A stretch of DNA of 64,000 nt from Actinacidiphila yanglinensis (GCF_900107965.1 NZ_FNVU01000017.1:62001-126000); one strand, 5' to 3'. Counted from the first letter of the stretch, positions 25,254 through 34,220 are shown. Translations and numbers: made by a program. The notes: a model not told the origin generated them from the letters alone.

Positions 25254-26182
25254 CGGCCCACCACCGGGTCGGCCGGCCGGGCCGGGCGTGGCACCCGGGC
25301 GAAGGCGTGCCCGGCCAGCTCGCGGGCGGTGCCGAGCCGGCGGTGGCGCAGCGCGCCCGGCACCATCAGCAGCGCGTGCAGCCGGGTGGACAGGTGGCGG
25401 CGGGCCGTCCGGGCGGCACGGTGCCACCCGAGCGCGTCGAAGTCGGCGGCGAGCTCGATCAGCAGCCGGCGGGTCTCCTCGAACCGGGAGCCGCTGACGG
25501 CCTGCGCCGAGGACTCGCTGGCCCGGTGCCGCCGGTAGTCGAAGCAGACGGCCGGGTCGGTGACCAGTTCCTCGCCCCGCAGCAGGAGTTCCACGGTCAT
25601 CGCGAGGTCCTGCACGACCGTGAGGTCGGTGCGGAAGCCGACCTCCTTGAGCACGTCGGAGCGCCAGCACATGGCCGGGAAGTAGAGCCAGTTGCCGCGC
25701 AGCAGGCTGACCGCGAGCGCTTCGCCGCGCATCCGGGCGCGCCGGTCGGGAGCCGCCGAGTACAGCCGTCGCTTGGCGGTGTCGACCAGGGTCCGCACCG
25801 GGCGGCCCTCGCCGTCGATGACCCGGACACCCGGCTGGTACATCGCGGCGCCCGGCATCTCGGCGCGGGCCGCGCGGACCGTGGCGACGTAGCCGGGGCG
25901 CATCAGGTCGTCGCAGCCCATCATCACCGTGTAGGGGAAGTCCACGAGTTCGGTGCAGCGGCGGAAGTTGCCGGTGACGCCGAGGTTGCGCGGGTTGCGG
26001 AAGTAGCGCACCCGGGGGTCGCCGAGGCCGGCGAACCACTCGGGCACGCCGGGTCTGGTGTCGTCGTCCACGACGGTGAGCCGCCAGTCGGGGTCGGTCT
26101 GCGCGAGGACGCTGCGCACCGCGTCGCGCATCAGCGCGGGGTCTCCGTAGTAGGGAAGCATGATGTCGAGCGTGTCGGTCAC
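25250..26182 (-). CDS. Family 2 glycosyltransferase
   Basis: A 310-residue cytosolic GT-A enzyme. DIMLPYYGDPALMRDAVRSV opens the fold, WRLTVVDDDTRPG binds the nucleotide, and NPRNLGVTGNFRRCTE precedes the metal-binding MMGCDDLMRPG (DxD variant CDD). LKEVGFRTDLTVVQDLAMTV carries the ED-like acceptor motif as QD. The C-terminus (about 240-310) is Arg-rich, consistent with membrane association. The GTG start overlaps the DUF2304 stop and its own stop overlaps the next start, both as GTGA. Acceptor and donor are unknown; a rhamnosyl- or galactosyltransferase for the wall polymer is plausible from context. Confidence 0.88.
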   Translation of the reverse strand: MTDTLDIMLPYYGDPALMRDAVRSVLAQTDPDWRLTVVDDDTRPGVPEWFAGLGDPRVRYFRNPRNLGVTGNFRRCTELVDFPYTVMMGCDDLMRPGYVATVRAARAEMPGAAMYQPGVRVIDGEGRPVRTLVDTAKRRLYSAAPDRRARMRGEALAVSLLRGNWLYFPAMCWRSDVLKEVGFRTDLTVVQDLAMTVELLLRGEELVTDPAVCFDYRRHRASESSAQAVSGSRFEETRRLLIELAADFDALGWHRAARTARRHLSTRLHALLMVPGALRHRRLGTARELAGHAFARVPRPARPADPVVGR

Positions 26183-26553
26183 TGGGAGCGTTCGCCTTCC
26201 ACGGCGGCCAGCGGCCGCTCGGGCTCGGGGCGGTGGGCCGTGCGCAGGGCGGCGTCGCGGGCCAGTTCGGTCAGCCGGCGCTCCATGGCACGGAAGCGCA
26301 GGTAGGTGTTGAGCGCGAGAGCGGTCACGCCGACCACCAGGAGGTAGAGCACCAGGTCGGTGCCGCGCCCCACGCCGAGGAGGTGGGCGGCCCTGGTGGT
26401 GTCGCCGGGCCGCAGGACGGCATAGGCGTTGACGAAGCAGAAGCCGAGGAAGGCGATCCGCTTCCACGCCCGGGTCCTGGTGGTGTTCCAACTCCGCATG
26501 AACACGGCGAGCAGCACCACGACGGCGGAGATCAGGATGAACTGGATGAGCAC
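26179..26553 (-). CDS. DUF2304 family small membrane protein
   Basis: A 124-residue protein with three membrane helices at about 2-19 (IQFILISAVVVLLAVFM), 33-50 and 66-86 (LVLYLLVVGVTALALNTYL), separated by the basic loop RSWNTTRTRAWKR. The last 35 residues are soluble and coiled-coil-like (RFRAMERRLTELARDAALR). This matches DUF2304, a family encoded beside dolichol-phosphate-mannose-synthase-like glycosyltransferases. The GTG start lies 3 bases after the stop of such an enzyme. It may help present or flip the polyprenyl-phosphate sugar, as GtrA-like proteins do (inference). Confidence 0.85.
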   Translation of the reverse strand: MLIQFILISAVVVLLAVFMRSWNTTRTRAWKRIAFLGFCFVNAYAVLRPGDTTRAAHLLGVGRGTDLVLYLLVVGVTALALNTYLRFRAMERRLTELARDAALRTAHRPEPERPLAAVEGERSQ

Positions 26554-26556
26554 CGG

Positions 26557-27285
26557 TCAGCCCTTCTCGCGGTTCATGGACAGGTCGAAGAGGATGTTCA
26601 CGCCGTTCATCAACGACTGACCCTTGGCCCGCGAGTAGTCGGTGTAGCGGATCGACACCGGGGACTCGATGACCCTCAGGTCGGAGCGCGCCAGGAAACC
26701 GGTGATCTCCGAGGCGTGCGCCATGCCGTTCATGGTGATGTTCACCCGCGCGGCGGCTGCCCGGTTGAACAGCCGCAGCCCGTTGTGCGCGTCGGACAGT
26801 CTGAGCCGGCGTGCGGTGGGGCTCAGCGCGGCCGCGGTGCGCAGCACCAGGCGCTTGGTCCAGGGCACGTCGAGGCGTTCGCCGCCCGGACGCAGGAAGC
26901 GGGAGCCGAGCACCACGTCGGCGTTGCGGGCCCGGGCGACCGCCAGCATGGTGACGACGTCCTCCACCCGGTGCTGGCCGTCGGCGTCGAAGGTGACGAA
27001 CCGTTCGGCGCCGGGCTGGCTCAGCGCGTAGCGCAGCCCGGTCTGGATCGCCGCGCCCTGGCCGAGGTTGACGGGGTGCCGGACCAGGTGGGCGCGGGTG
27101 CTCGCGACCGACTCGGCGGAGCCGTCCCGGCTGCCGTCGTCGACGCACACCACGTTGGGAAAGGTGCGCAGTGCCTCGGTCACCACACCGGCGACCACGG
27201 GTGCTTCGTTGTAGACCGGGATGATCAGCCAGACGTCGCTGAAGCTGCGGTTCCTGGCCAGGTACGGCGCGCCCGAGTTCACCAT
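26557..27285 (-). CDS. Polyprenyl-phosphate glycosyltransferase (DPM1/GtrB-like GT2)
   Basis: A 242-residue GT2 enzyme, expected to move a sugar from a nucleotide donor to polyprenyl phosphate. VWLIIPVYNEAPVVAGVV, VVCVDDGSRDGSAE, NLGQGAAIQTGLRYAL and RFVTFDADGQHRVEDV (DxD) are classical, followed by VLGSRFL and DAHNGLRLFNRAAA. It has no C-terminal membrane helices; the DUF2304 protein next door may supply the membrane anchor. The ATG at 27285 is preferred because GAAAGG lies about 12 bases upstream; a GTG at 27297 touches that site directly and is unlikely. Confidence 0.9.
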   Translation of the reverse strand: MVNSGAPYLARNRSFSDVWLIIPVYNEAPVVAGVVTEALRTFPNVVCVDDGSRDGSAESVASTRAHLVRHPVNLGQGAAIQTGLRYALSQPGAERFVTFDADGQHRVEDVVTMLAVARARNADVVLGSRFLRPGGERLDVPWTKRLVLRTAAALSPTARRLRLSDAHNGLRLFNRAAAARVNITMNGMAHASEITGFLARSDLRVIESPVSIRYTDYSRAKGQSLMNGVNILFDLSMNREKG

Positions 27286-27308
27286 GGGGTAGCGCACCCT
27301 TTCGTCAG

Positions 27309-28925
27309 CTATTCAACCGATTGCGGACGCTCCGCGGAATCCGGGAAGTTGGTCCCCTGTACGGCATCCGTCCACCCAGCTTGACGGTCGAAGTGACGCT
27401 GAGGTTGCTTCCGGATGGCATAAGTCACCCGGATGGAGAGCAGGATCGCGGTGAGCGCCGCGCCGACGGCGTAGGCGATTTCGACCCGGTCACGGATCGG
27501 CAACGGACTGAACGTCACCCCGAGCAGTGCCGCGGTGCCGACGGCCCACGACAGCAGCTGCCGGCCGTGGCCGCCGGTGGTCTGCAGCGCCTGGCCGAGC
27601 ACCGAGGCGAGCATGTAGCAGAGGGTGCCGGCCGACAGCCACGCGAAGTCGGTCCAGCCCAGCAGGTCCGGCGAGCCGAACAGCCGCGGCACCAGCCACG
27701 GCCCCAGCGCCACCGCCACCACCCCGCCGGTGCCGCCCAGCAGCACGGTGAACGAGGCCGTCCGCAGCAGCAACTGGCGGTACGCCGCGCGATCGCCGGC
27801 CGCCACGGCCGCGGACAGCCCGCGCAGCAGCGACGCCTGCAGTGAGCCGAAGACGAACAGCGGCACCCGGGCCAGCACCACCGCGGAGAGCAGTGCGGTG
27901 ATGAAGTCGGTGTCGTCCGGGGCGAGCAGCTTCACGCTGATCACGGAGATGTTCACCAGGAGTTGGGCCAGCAGCGTGGAGGGGATCAGCGCGATCAGCC
28001 CGGACCACAGCGCCCGCCACGGCAGCGGCGGCGACGGCCGGCGACGGGCGTCCGCCGGGCGCCCCGGGTCGGCCCCGCGCCCCGGGTCCGCCGCGCCGTC
28101 ACGCGCCGCCCGCCGCACCCACGGCAGCGTCGCCACCACCGACAGCAGCGTCGGCACCGTGAGCACCGCGGAGAACGCCAGCGGCGAGTGCGAGCCGGCC
28201 AGGGCCAGCACCACCGAGAAGACCACCCGCAGCACCCCGTCGAGCGCCAACTGGGTGCCATAGGCGAGGAACCGGCCGGTGCCGGCCAGCATGCCGCGGG
28301 TCACGTAGGCGACCGACAGCGCACCGAAGGCCGCGCACAGCGCGCCGACCAGCGAGGTGTCGCCGTCGAACAGCCGGTTCGCGATCGGGTGCGCGAACAC
28401 CGCCACCGGCACGCACACCGCGGCCAGCAACCCCAGCGAGGTGGCCGCGCCCCGGCGCAGCACCGGGCCGGTGCCCTCCTCCGCCACCACCCGGGCGGCG
28501 ACCAGCCGGGTCATCTCCTGCTCGATCGGGAAGAACAGGCCGAGCCCGACCGAGAAGACCAGCGTCCACAGCACCGACACGCCCGCCATCCGGTCGGACG
28601 GCAGGGAGCGGCCGGCGGCGGCGAGTTGGATGTAGCTGGCCAGGCCCAGCACCGCGGTGCCCGCGCCGACCAGCGCGGTGCCCGGCGGCAGCACCGCGAG
28701 CAGTCGGCGGCTCAGCCGCCGGCGCCCGCCGCCCGGGCCGGTGCCCTCGCCGCCGCCCGCGCCCGCAGCGGGCGCGCGGCGGCTGCCGGTACCGGCGCCC
28801 GCGCCGGCATCCGTCCGGGACCTTCCTGCGGGCGGGTCGCGGTCGTCCTCCGCACCCGGACCCTCGGCCCCTCCCCCGCCTTCGCTGTCGGCCTCGCCCC
28901 CGTTGCCGGCCGCGGCCTCAGCCAC
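27309..28925 (-). CDS. MOP-superfamily polysaccharide flippase (Wzx/MurJ-like)
   Basis: A 538-residue membrane protein. The first 75 residues are a hydrophilic Gly/Ala/Arg-rich cytoplasmic tail. Twelve or so helices follow, with segments such as LPPGTALVGAGTAVLGLASYIQ, VLWTLVFSVGLGLFFPIEQE and LLAAVCVPVAVFAHPIANRLF. A charged loop (about 285-315, ARDGAADPGRGADPGRPADA) divides the two halves. The pattern and cluster context fit a flippase for a lipid-linked oligosaccharide. The GTG start overlaps the rmlD stop by 8 bases. The 3' neighbour is the polyprenyl-phosphate glycosyltransferase. A MurJ role is unlikely because a housekeeping murJ is expected elsewhere in the genome. Confidence 0.82.
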   Translation of the reverse strand: MAEAAAGNGGEADSEGGGGAEGPGAEDDRDPPAGRSRTDAGAGAGTGSRRAPAAGAGGGEGTGPGGGRRRLSRRLLAVLPPGTALVGAGTAVLGLASYIQLAAAGRSLPSDRMAGVSVLWTLVFSVGLGLFFPIEQEMTRLVAARVVAEEGTGPVLRRGAATSLGLLAAVCVPVAVFAHPIANRLFDGDTSLVGALCAAFGALSVAYVTRGMLAGTGRFLAYGTQLALDGVLRVVFSVVLALAGSHSPLAFSAVLTVPTLLSVVATLPWVRRAARDGAADPGRGADPGRPADARRRPSPPLPWRALWSGLIALIPSTLLAQLLVNISVISVKLLAPDDTDFITALLSAVVLARVPLFVFGSLQASLLRGLSAAVAAGDRAAYRQLLLRTASFTVLLGGTGGVVAVALGPWLVPRLFGSPDLLGWTDFAWLSAGTLCYMLASVLGQALQTTGGHGRQLLSWAVGTAALLGVTFSPLPIRDRVEIAYAVGAALTAILLSIRVTYAIRKQPQRHFDRQAGWTDAVQGTNFPDSAERPQSVE

Positions 28926-29814
28926 GCTCGGCTGCCACCAGGGCGGGGAACGCATCTGCCAGCGCCGACTGCCAGTCGCGGATCGGCTCGATACCGGCCG
29001 ACCGCCACCGGTCATGGCCCAGCACGCTGTACGAAGGGCGCGGCGCGGGCCGCGCGAACGCCGCGCTGGTGGTGGGCCGGACCCGCTCCGGGTCGGCGCC
29101 GAGCAGCCGGAAGATCTCCCGGGTGAAGTCGAACCAGGTCGTCTCGCCCGCGCTGGTGCCGTGGTAGACGCCGGCCGGCGCGTCCCCGGCGAGCGCGGCC
29201 ACACCGAGCCGGACCAGCCGGTCGGCGAGGTCCGCGGTCCAGGTGGGCTGCCCGCGCTGGTCGTCCACCACGTCGAGGGTGTCCTTGACGCCCTCCAGCC
29301 GGATCATCGTGCGGACGAAGTTGCCGCGCGCCGCTCCGTACAGCCACGCGGTACGCACCACGTAGCCGTCGTCGGGGAGGATGTCGAGCACCGCCCGCTC
29401 GCCGGCCAGCTTGGTGCGCCCGTAGGCGCCGCGCGGGCCGGTGGGCGCGTCCTCGGCGTACGGACTGCCCGCGTCGCCGGCGAAGACGTAGTCCGTGGAG
29501 ACCTGGATCATCTTCGCGCCGGCCTTCGCACACGCCTCGGCGAGGTACCGCGGCCCGTCGCCGTTGATCCGCGCGGCGTCGGCCTCGCGGCTCTCCGCGT
29601 CGTCGACCCCGGTCCAGGCCGCGCAGTTGACGACCAGGACCGGCTGGTGCTCGGCGACGGCGGCGGCGACCGCCTCGGGGTCGGTGATGTCCAGGGCCGT
29701 ACTGCCCAGGGCCACCACCGCCGTGTCCGGCTCGGTGCGCAGCCGGACCAGCAGGTCCTGGCCCAGCATCCCGGCGGCGCCGGTCACCAGCCAGGTCGCG
29801 TTCGGCGGTTTCAC
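28918..29814 (-). CDS. rmlD: dTDP-4-dehydrorhamnose reductase
   Basis: A 298-residue SDR-type reductase that makes dTDP-L-rhamnose with NADPH. WLVTGAAGMLGQDLLVRL binds the cofactor. VVNCAAWTGVDDAE, QVSTDYVFAGDAGSPY and the catalytic YGRTKLAGE are typical. VRTAWLYGAARGNFVRTMIRL and GVYHGTSAGETTWFDF complete the family pattern. The GTG start at 29814 overlaps the rmlB stop (GTGA). It is the third gene of the rmlABD run. Confidence 0.96.
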   Translation of the reverse strand: MKPPNATWLVTGAAGMLGQDLLVRLRTEPDTAVVALGSTALDITDPEAVAAAVAEHQPVLVVNCAAWTGVDDAESREADAARINGDGPRYLAEACAKAGAKMIQVSTDYVFAGDAGSPYAEDAPTGPRGAYGRTKLAGERAVLDILPDDGYVVRTAWLYGAARGNFVRTMIRLEGVKDTLDVVDDQRGQPTWTADLADRLVRLGVAALAGDAPAGVYHGTSAGETTWFDFTREIFRLLGADPERVRPTTSAAFARPAPRPSYSVLGHDRWRSAGIEPIRDWQSALADAFPALVAAERG

Positions 29815-30794
29815 AGTGCGGCGCGCTCCTTCAGCGGCTCCCACCAGGCCCGGTTGTCCCGGTACCAGGCGACGGTCTCGGCCAGGCCGGTCGCGAAGTC
29901 CTTGCGCGGCTCGTAGCCCAGCTCGGTACGGATCTTGCTGCAGTCCACCGAGTAGCGGCGGTCGTGGCCCTTGCGGTCCTCGACGTACGCCACGCTGTCC
30001 CAGCCGGCGCCGCAGGCCTCCAGCAGCAGGCCGGTCAGCTCCTTGTTGGACAGCTCGGTGCCCCCACCGATGTTGTAGACCTCTCCGGGGCGGCCGAGGT
30101 TCCGTACCAGGTCGATTCCCTGGACGTGGTCGTCGATGTGCAGCCAGTCCCGGACGTTGCCGCCGTCGCCGTAGAGCGGGACCTTGCCGCCGTCCAGCAG
30201 GTTGGTGATGAACAGCGGGATGACCTTCTCCGGGAAGTGGTGGTGCCCGTAGTTGTTGGAGCAGCGGGTCACCCGCACGTCGAGGCCGTGGGTGCGGTGG
30301 TAGGCGAGCGCGATCAGGTCGCTGGACGCCTTGGCCGCGGAGTACGGCGAGTTCGGCTGCAGCGGGTCGGTCTCGGGCCAGGAGCCCTCGGAGATCGAGC
30401 CGTACACCTCGTCGGTGGAGATGTGCACGAACGTCTTCACGTCGTTGCGCAGCGCGCCATCCAGCAGGGTCTGGGTGCCGGCCACGTTGGTGGTGATGAA
30501 CTCGGTGGCGCCCAGGATCGAGCGGTCGACGTGCGACTCGGCGGCGAAGTGCACCACCTGGTCGTGCTCGGCGAGCAGCTTGTCGACCACTGCCGCGTCG
30601 CAGATGTCGCCCTGCACGAAGCGGAAGCCCGGGTGCTGCCGGACCTCGTCGAGGTTGGCCGGGTTGCCCGCGTAGGTGAGCTTGTCCAGGACGGTGATCT
30701 CGACATCGCCGGGCCCGGTCGGGCCGAGCAGGGTACGGACGTAGTGGGAGCCGATGAAGCCGGCCCCGCCGGTCACCAGTATGCGGTCGGTCAT
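29811..30794 (-). CDS. rmlB: dTDP-glucose 4,6-dehydratase
   Basis: A 327-residue extended SDR that converts dTDP-glucose to dTDP-4-keto-6-deoxyglucose with bound NAD. LVTGGAGFIGSHYVRTLL is the cofactor site. HFAAESHVDRSI, HISTDEVYGSI (Asp/Glu catalytic pair) and SPYSAAKASSDLIALAYHRT (YxxxK) follow, then RCSNNYGHHHFPEKVIPLFI and GNVRDWLHIDDHV. The ATG overlaps the rmlA stop (ATGA). Length and motifs are entirely standard. Confidence 0.97.
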   Translation of the reverse strand: MTDRILVTGGAGFIGSHYVRTLLGPTGPGDVEITVLDKLTYAGNPANLDEVRQHPGFRFVQGDICDAAVVDKLLAEHDQVVHFAAESHVDRSILGATEFITTNVAGTQTLLDGALRNDVKTFVHISTDEVYGSISEGSWPETDPLQPNSPYSAAKASSDLIALAYHRTHGLDVRVTRCSNNYGHHHFPEKVIPLFITNLLDGGKVPLYGDGGNVRDWLHIDDHVQGIDLVRNLGRPGEVYNIGGGTELSNKELTGLLLEACGAGWDSVAYVEDRKGHDRRYSVDCSKIRTELGYEPRKDFATGLAETVAWYRDNRAWWEPLKERAAL

Positions 30795-31858
30795 GACGAG
30801 ATCTGCACCTTGCTGTGATCGCCGAGCACCAGCCGGTGCGCGGCAGGGTTACGGGGGGCCGGGGTCACCTCGACGTTGCGCCCGATGAGGGACGCCTCGA
30901 CCCGGCGGACGCCGGTCAGCGAGGAGTCGCGCAGCACTATCGAGTACTCGATCTCGCTGTCCTCGATCCGGCAGTTCTCCGACACGGAGGTGTACGGGCC
31001 GACGTAGGAGTCGCCCACCACCGCGTCCTTGCCGATGATGACCGGGCCGACGATCCGGCTGCCGGTCACCCGCGCGCCGGCCTCGATCCTCACCCGGCCG
31101 ATGATCTCGCTCTCCGCGTCGACCTCGCCGAGGACGACCGGCTCCAGCGTGTCGAGCACCGACCGGTTGACCTCCAGCATGTCGGTGACGTTGCCGGTGT
31201 CCTTCCAGTAGCCGGAGATCGTGGTGGAGCGCACGTCGCGCTTCTCGTCGATCAGCCACTGGAGGGCGTGGGTGATCTCCAACTCGCCGCGCCAGGACGG
31301 CTTGATGGAGCGCACCGCCTCGTGGACGGCCGGCGTGAAGAGGTAGACACCGACCAGCGCCAGGTCGCTCTTGGGCTGTTTCGGCTTCTCCTCCAGGTTC
31401 TTCACCCGGCCCTGCGCGTCGAGTTCGGCGACGCCGAAGGAGGTCGGGTTCGGCACCTTCGTGAGCAGGATCTGCGCCTCGGGGCGCTGCGCGCGGAACT
31501 CCTCGACGAGGCCGGTGATGCCGCCGACGATGAAGTTGTCGCCGAGGTACATCACGAAGTCGTCCTCGCCGAGGAATTCGCGCGCGATCAGCACCGCGTG
31601 CGCCAGCCCGAGGGGCGCCTCCTGCGGGATGTACGTGACGTTGATGCCGAGGGCGGAGCCGTCGCCGACCGCCTCCTTGATCTCCCCGGCGGTGTCGCCG
31701 ACGATGATGCCCACCTCGGTGATGCCGGCGTCGGCGATGGCCTCCAGCCCGTAGAAGAGCACCGGCTTGTTGGCCACCGGCACGAGCTGCTTGGCCGAGG
31801 TGTGGGTGATCGGTCGGAGGCGGGTTCCCGCCCCTCCGGAGAGCACAAGTGCTTTCAC
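30791..31858 (-). CDS. rmlA: Glucose-1-phosphate thymidylyltransferase, long form
   Basis: A 355-residue enzyme that joins dTTP and glucose-1-phosphate. MKALVLSGGAGTRLRPITHT is the nucleotide-binding loop, SAKQLVPVANKPVLFYGLEA the second signature, and FVMYLGDNFI the metal site. EKPKQPKSDLALVGVYLFTP and GYWKDTGNVTDMLEVNR are conserved. Unlike the ~290-residue form, it carries a C-terminal left-handed beta-helix of hexapeptide type (about 250-340: VDAESEIIGRVRIEAGARVTG, IIGKDAVVGDSYVGP), which marks the long form common in actinomycetes. It starts 83 bases after the TagF-like gene and heads the tightly overlapping rml run. Confidence 0.95.
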   Translation of the reverse strand: MKALVLSGGAGTRLRPITHTSAKQLVPVANKPVLFYGLEAIADAGITEVGIIVGDTAGEIKEAVGDGSALGINVTYIPQEAPLGLAHAVLIAREFLGEDDFVMYLGDNFIVGGITGLVEEFRAQRPEAQILLTKVPNPTSFGVAELDAQGRVKNLEEKPKQPKSDLALVGVYLFTPAVHEAVRSIKPSWRGELEITHALQWLIDEKRDVRSTTISGYWKDTGNVTDMLEVNRSVLDTLEPVVLGEVDAESEIIGRVRIEAGARVTGSRIVGPVIIGKDAVVGDSYVGPYTSVSENCRIEDSEIEYSIVLRDSSLTGVRRVEASLIGRNVEVTPAPRNPAAHRLVLGDHSKVQISS

Positions 31859-31941
31859 GTTACGTGTCCCATGCAGATGGATTCAGGGGGCGGTCACTGC
31901 GGGCCGCGACCCGCGCCCCCGGCTTGGAGCATACCCGGGCT

Positions 31942-34104
31942 TCACCCCGCGTTTCTCTCCTGGACATCCGCGGCCAGCTCGTCCTCGGCGCGCCGTTCCG
32001 GAGCCGCCTGCTCCATTTCAGCCCGTGCCTGGGCGCTCGTCTCCTGCAACGGGTCGATCTCACCCGACTGGCCCAACGCGGCCTGCTGGATGAGCCGGAC
32101 GTCCGCCTTGTGCGCGAGTTCCCGCACGGCCTGCGAGAACCGCTCGATGGAGCTGGGGTGGTCGGGACCGAGCAGGTACTGCTTGATCTCCCGGCGCGGG
32201 CCGGTCAGCGGGTCGCGCTCGGGGGCGACCACGGCCGCCACCAGCTCGCCGACCCGGCTTGCCGAGTTGCCCAGGACGAGGGCGGCGCGGGCGGCGGTGT
32301 TCTGCCGCTTGAACTCCTCCTCGCCCAGCTCGGCCGAATCGGTGATGGCGTACGGCTTGCCGGTCGCCACGAAGTCCGAGACGACGCTGGAGATGTCCGA
32401 GACCATCGCGTCGGACTCGTTGAAGCACTCGTACAGGTGCGGCATCGGGCCGGTGACGACCTTGTGCTCCCACGAGCTCAGCGACTTCCAGTACGCGGCG
32501 TTCCACCGGGCGCGCAGCGCGGCCAGCCGCGCGGTCAGCTCCGGGTCGGTGATCGAGTCGCGGGACATTATCGCCATGTCCCCCTCGGTGGAGGTCGCCT
32601 CGGAAACCAGCGAGTCCAACTCGGCCTGGATAGCGGCGAGTTCGGTACGCGCGGCGGCCTGCGCCGCCTTGCCCTCGGCGATCCGCGCGGACCACGCCGG
32701 GTCCGCGGCGCGCTCGGCGTTCGCCTTGACCAGCACGGCGACGACCTTGTCGTGGGCCTTCTTCGCCTTCGGGTTCACGGTGCCGGTGAAGGGGTGCGGC
32801 TTGTACAGCACCCGGACCGGGGTCGCGGACTTCACCAGGCCGCGCACGATGTTCGCGCCGGCCAGCATCAGCGAGGTGTTGCCGGGCTCGTCGGTCCAGC
32901 CCTCCCAGGTCGGCGCGTACAGCACGGTCGGGACGCCGCTGGCGGCCGCGCCGTCCCAGGCGGCGATCCCGGCGAGCTGCGGACGGCCCACCTCGACCAC
33001 GTCCTCGTCGCGCACGCCGACGTCGGCCAGCGCGTACCGGTCGCGACCCGCCTTGCCGGCCGTCCACACCTCGTCGTACGCCTTGCTGAACGGGTTGATG
33101 CTGGCGACCTTGTCGCTGTCGCCGTGGCCGACGAAGACGTGCTTCATGCTCGGCACCCGCAGCAGGTGGATGTTCTTGCCGACGTTCGCCGGGTACAGCG
33201 CCACCCGCACGGTCGACAGGTCCATGTTCATCAGGTGCACCGCGCCGGGCACGCACAGCACCGGCACCGCGGTGTCGGCGAGCTGCAGCAGGATCGCCCG
33301 CTCGCGCAGGATCACCAGCGGCCGCTCGTCGCCCTTCAGGTCCGCCATCGTGTCCAGCCACATGTTGACCTGGTACGCGGAGTCGGCGGAGCCGGAGAAG
33401 TACAGCACCGTCGTCGGCCGGTAGGCCCGCAGCCAGGTGTCCATGAACGCCAGCGCGTCGTCGGTCTGCGCCGGCAGCCTGCGGCGGGTGAGGTACGGCG
33501 CCAGGGCCAGCGTGTAGACGATGCCCAGGCCGAGGGTCAGCGCGGCGCCGAGGTAGACGAACGCCATGTGCCCGGCCTTCGCGTAGACCAGGAATCCGGC
33601 CATCGCGAACACGTCGAGGTGCAGCATCTTCTCCGCGGACCGCGAGGTCAGCACGGACGGCGGGGCGCTGGTGATGCGCAGGCCGCCCAGGTCGATGTTG
33701 CGGGTGCCGAACGGCAGCTTCCGGCGGTTGCGGATCAGCGTGACCAGGGCCGAGTGCGGCGCCTGCATGCCGTAGAAGACCAGGAAGCAGACGATGGCCG
33801 CGGAGAACGCGCGGTTGTTGGCGAGGTTCAGCTGGGCCATCAGCAGCACCAGGGTCAGCTCGCGCAGCAGGAAGCGCAGCGACAGCCCGGCGCGGGCCTT
33901 GCCGAGCCGGTTGATCAGGTACGAGCGGCGCTGGTGCAGGAACCAGTCCGCCACGTAGCTGACCACGGCGACCGCCACGAAGAACCACAGGCTCGGCAGC
34001 AGTGCGGCGATCACCAGGCACGGATAGCTGAGGAGCATGAGCAGCGCCGCGGCGAGTTCGCCGCCGGACGCCACACGGGCCATGCGAATGGCTTTTGAGA
34101 TCAC
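31942..34104 (-). CDS. Membrane-anchored CDP-glycerol/CDP-ribitol polyol-phosphate transferase (TagF/TarL-like)
   Basis: A 720-residue protein. The N-terminal 210 residues hold about five or six membrane helices (around 19-57, 80-120 and 165-205). The C-terminal domain (about 225-640) is the CDP-glycerol glycerophosphotransferase family: VFVGHGDSDK (catalytic His), NPFSKAYDEVWTAGKAGRDRY, TVLYAPTWEGW, LYKPHPFTGT and DAMVSDISSVVSDFVATGKP. A helical, Ala/Glu-rich insertion lies at about 480-520. It should polymerise polyol phosphate onto a lipid-linked primer. The GTG at 34104 lacks a strong site, and an ATG 21 bases in is possible. With the CDP-ribitol-type enzyme upstream, ribitol phosphate is the likelier unit. 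Confidence 0.88.
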   Translation of the reverse strand: MISKAIRMARVASGGELAAALLMLLSYPCLVIAALLPSLWFFVAVAVVSYVADWFLHQRRSYLINRLGKARAGLSLRFLLRELTLVLLMAQLNLANNRAFSAAIVCFLVFYGMQAPHSALVTLIRNRRKLPFGTRNIDLGGLRITSAPPSVLTSRSAEKMLHLDVFAMAGFLVYAKAGHMAFVYLGAALTLGLGIVYTLALAPYLTRRRLPAQTDDALAFMDTWLRAYRPTTVLYFSGSADSAYQVNMWLDTMADLKGDERPLVILRERAILLQLADTAVPVLCVPGAVHLMNMDLSTVRVALYPANVGKNIHLLRVPSMKHVFVGHGDSDKVASINPFSKAYDEVWTAGKAGRDRYALADVGVRDEDVVEVGRPQLAGIAAWDGAAASGVPTVLYAPTWEGWTDEPGNTSLMLAGANIVRGLVKSATPVRVLYKPHPFTGTVNPKAKKAHDKVVAVLVKANAERAADPAWSARIAEGKAAQAAARTELAAIQAELDSLVSEATSTEGDMAIMSRDSITDPELTARLAALRARWNAAYWKSLSSWEHKVVTGPMPHLYECFNESDAMVSDISSVVSDFVATGKPYAITDSAELGEEEFKRQNTAARAALVLGNSASRVGELVAAVVAPERDPLTGPRREIKQYLLGPDHPSSIERFSQAVRELAHKADVRLIQQAALGQSGEIDPLQETSAQARAEMEQAAPERRAEDELAADVQERNAG

Positions 34105-34220
34105 GGGGTGACTGCTCCAGTGCGATGTCGAGTGAGACGTCGAATGTGAATGCGAGGGGCGGAGAGTCCTCGCCGGGAGGGGCCGGTCGCCGGGCGCCGG
34201 GGTCCCTCCACAACGGACGA

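Noticed and set aside
27309-28925. Flippase as MurJ
   Set aside because: Its place inside the sugar cluster and overlap with rmlD favour a cluster-specific exporter; murJ usually lies near the replication origin in actinobacteria.
30815-33424. Long plus-strand frame opposite rmlA and the TagF-like gene
   Set aside because: Antisense shadow; the opposite strand has complete, motif-rich genes.
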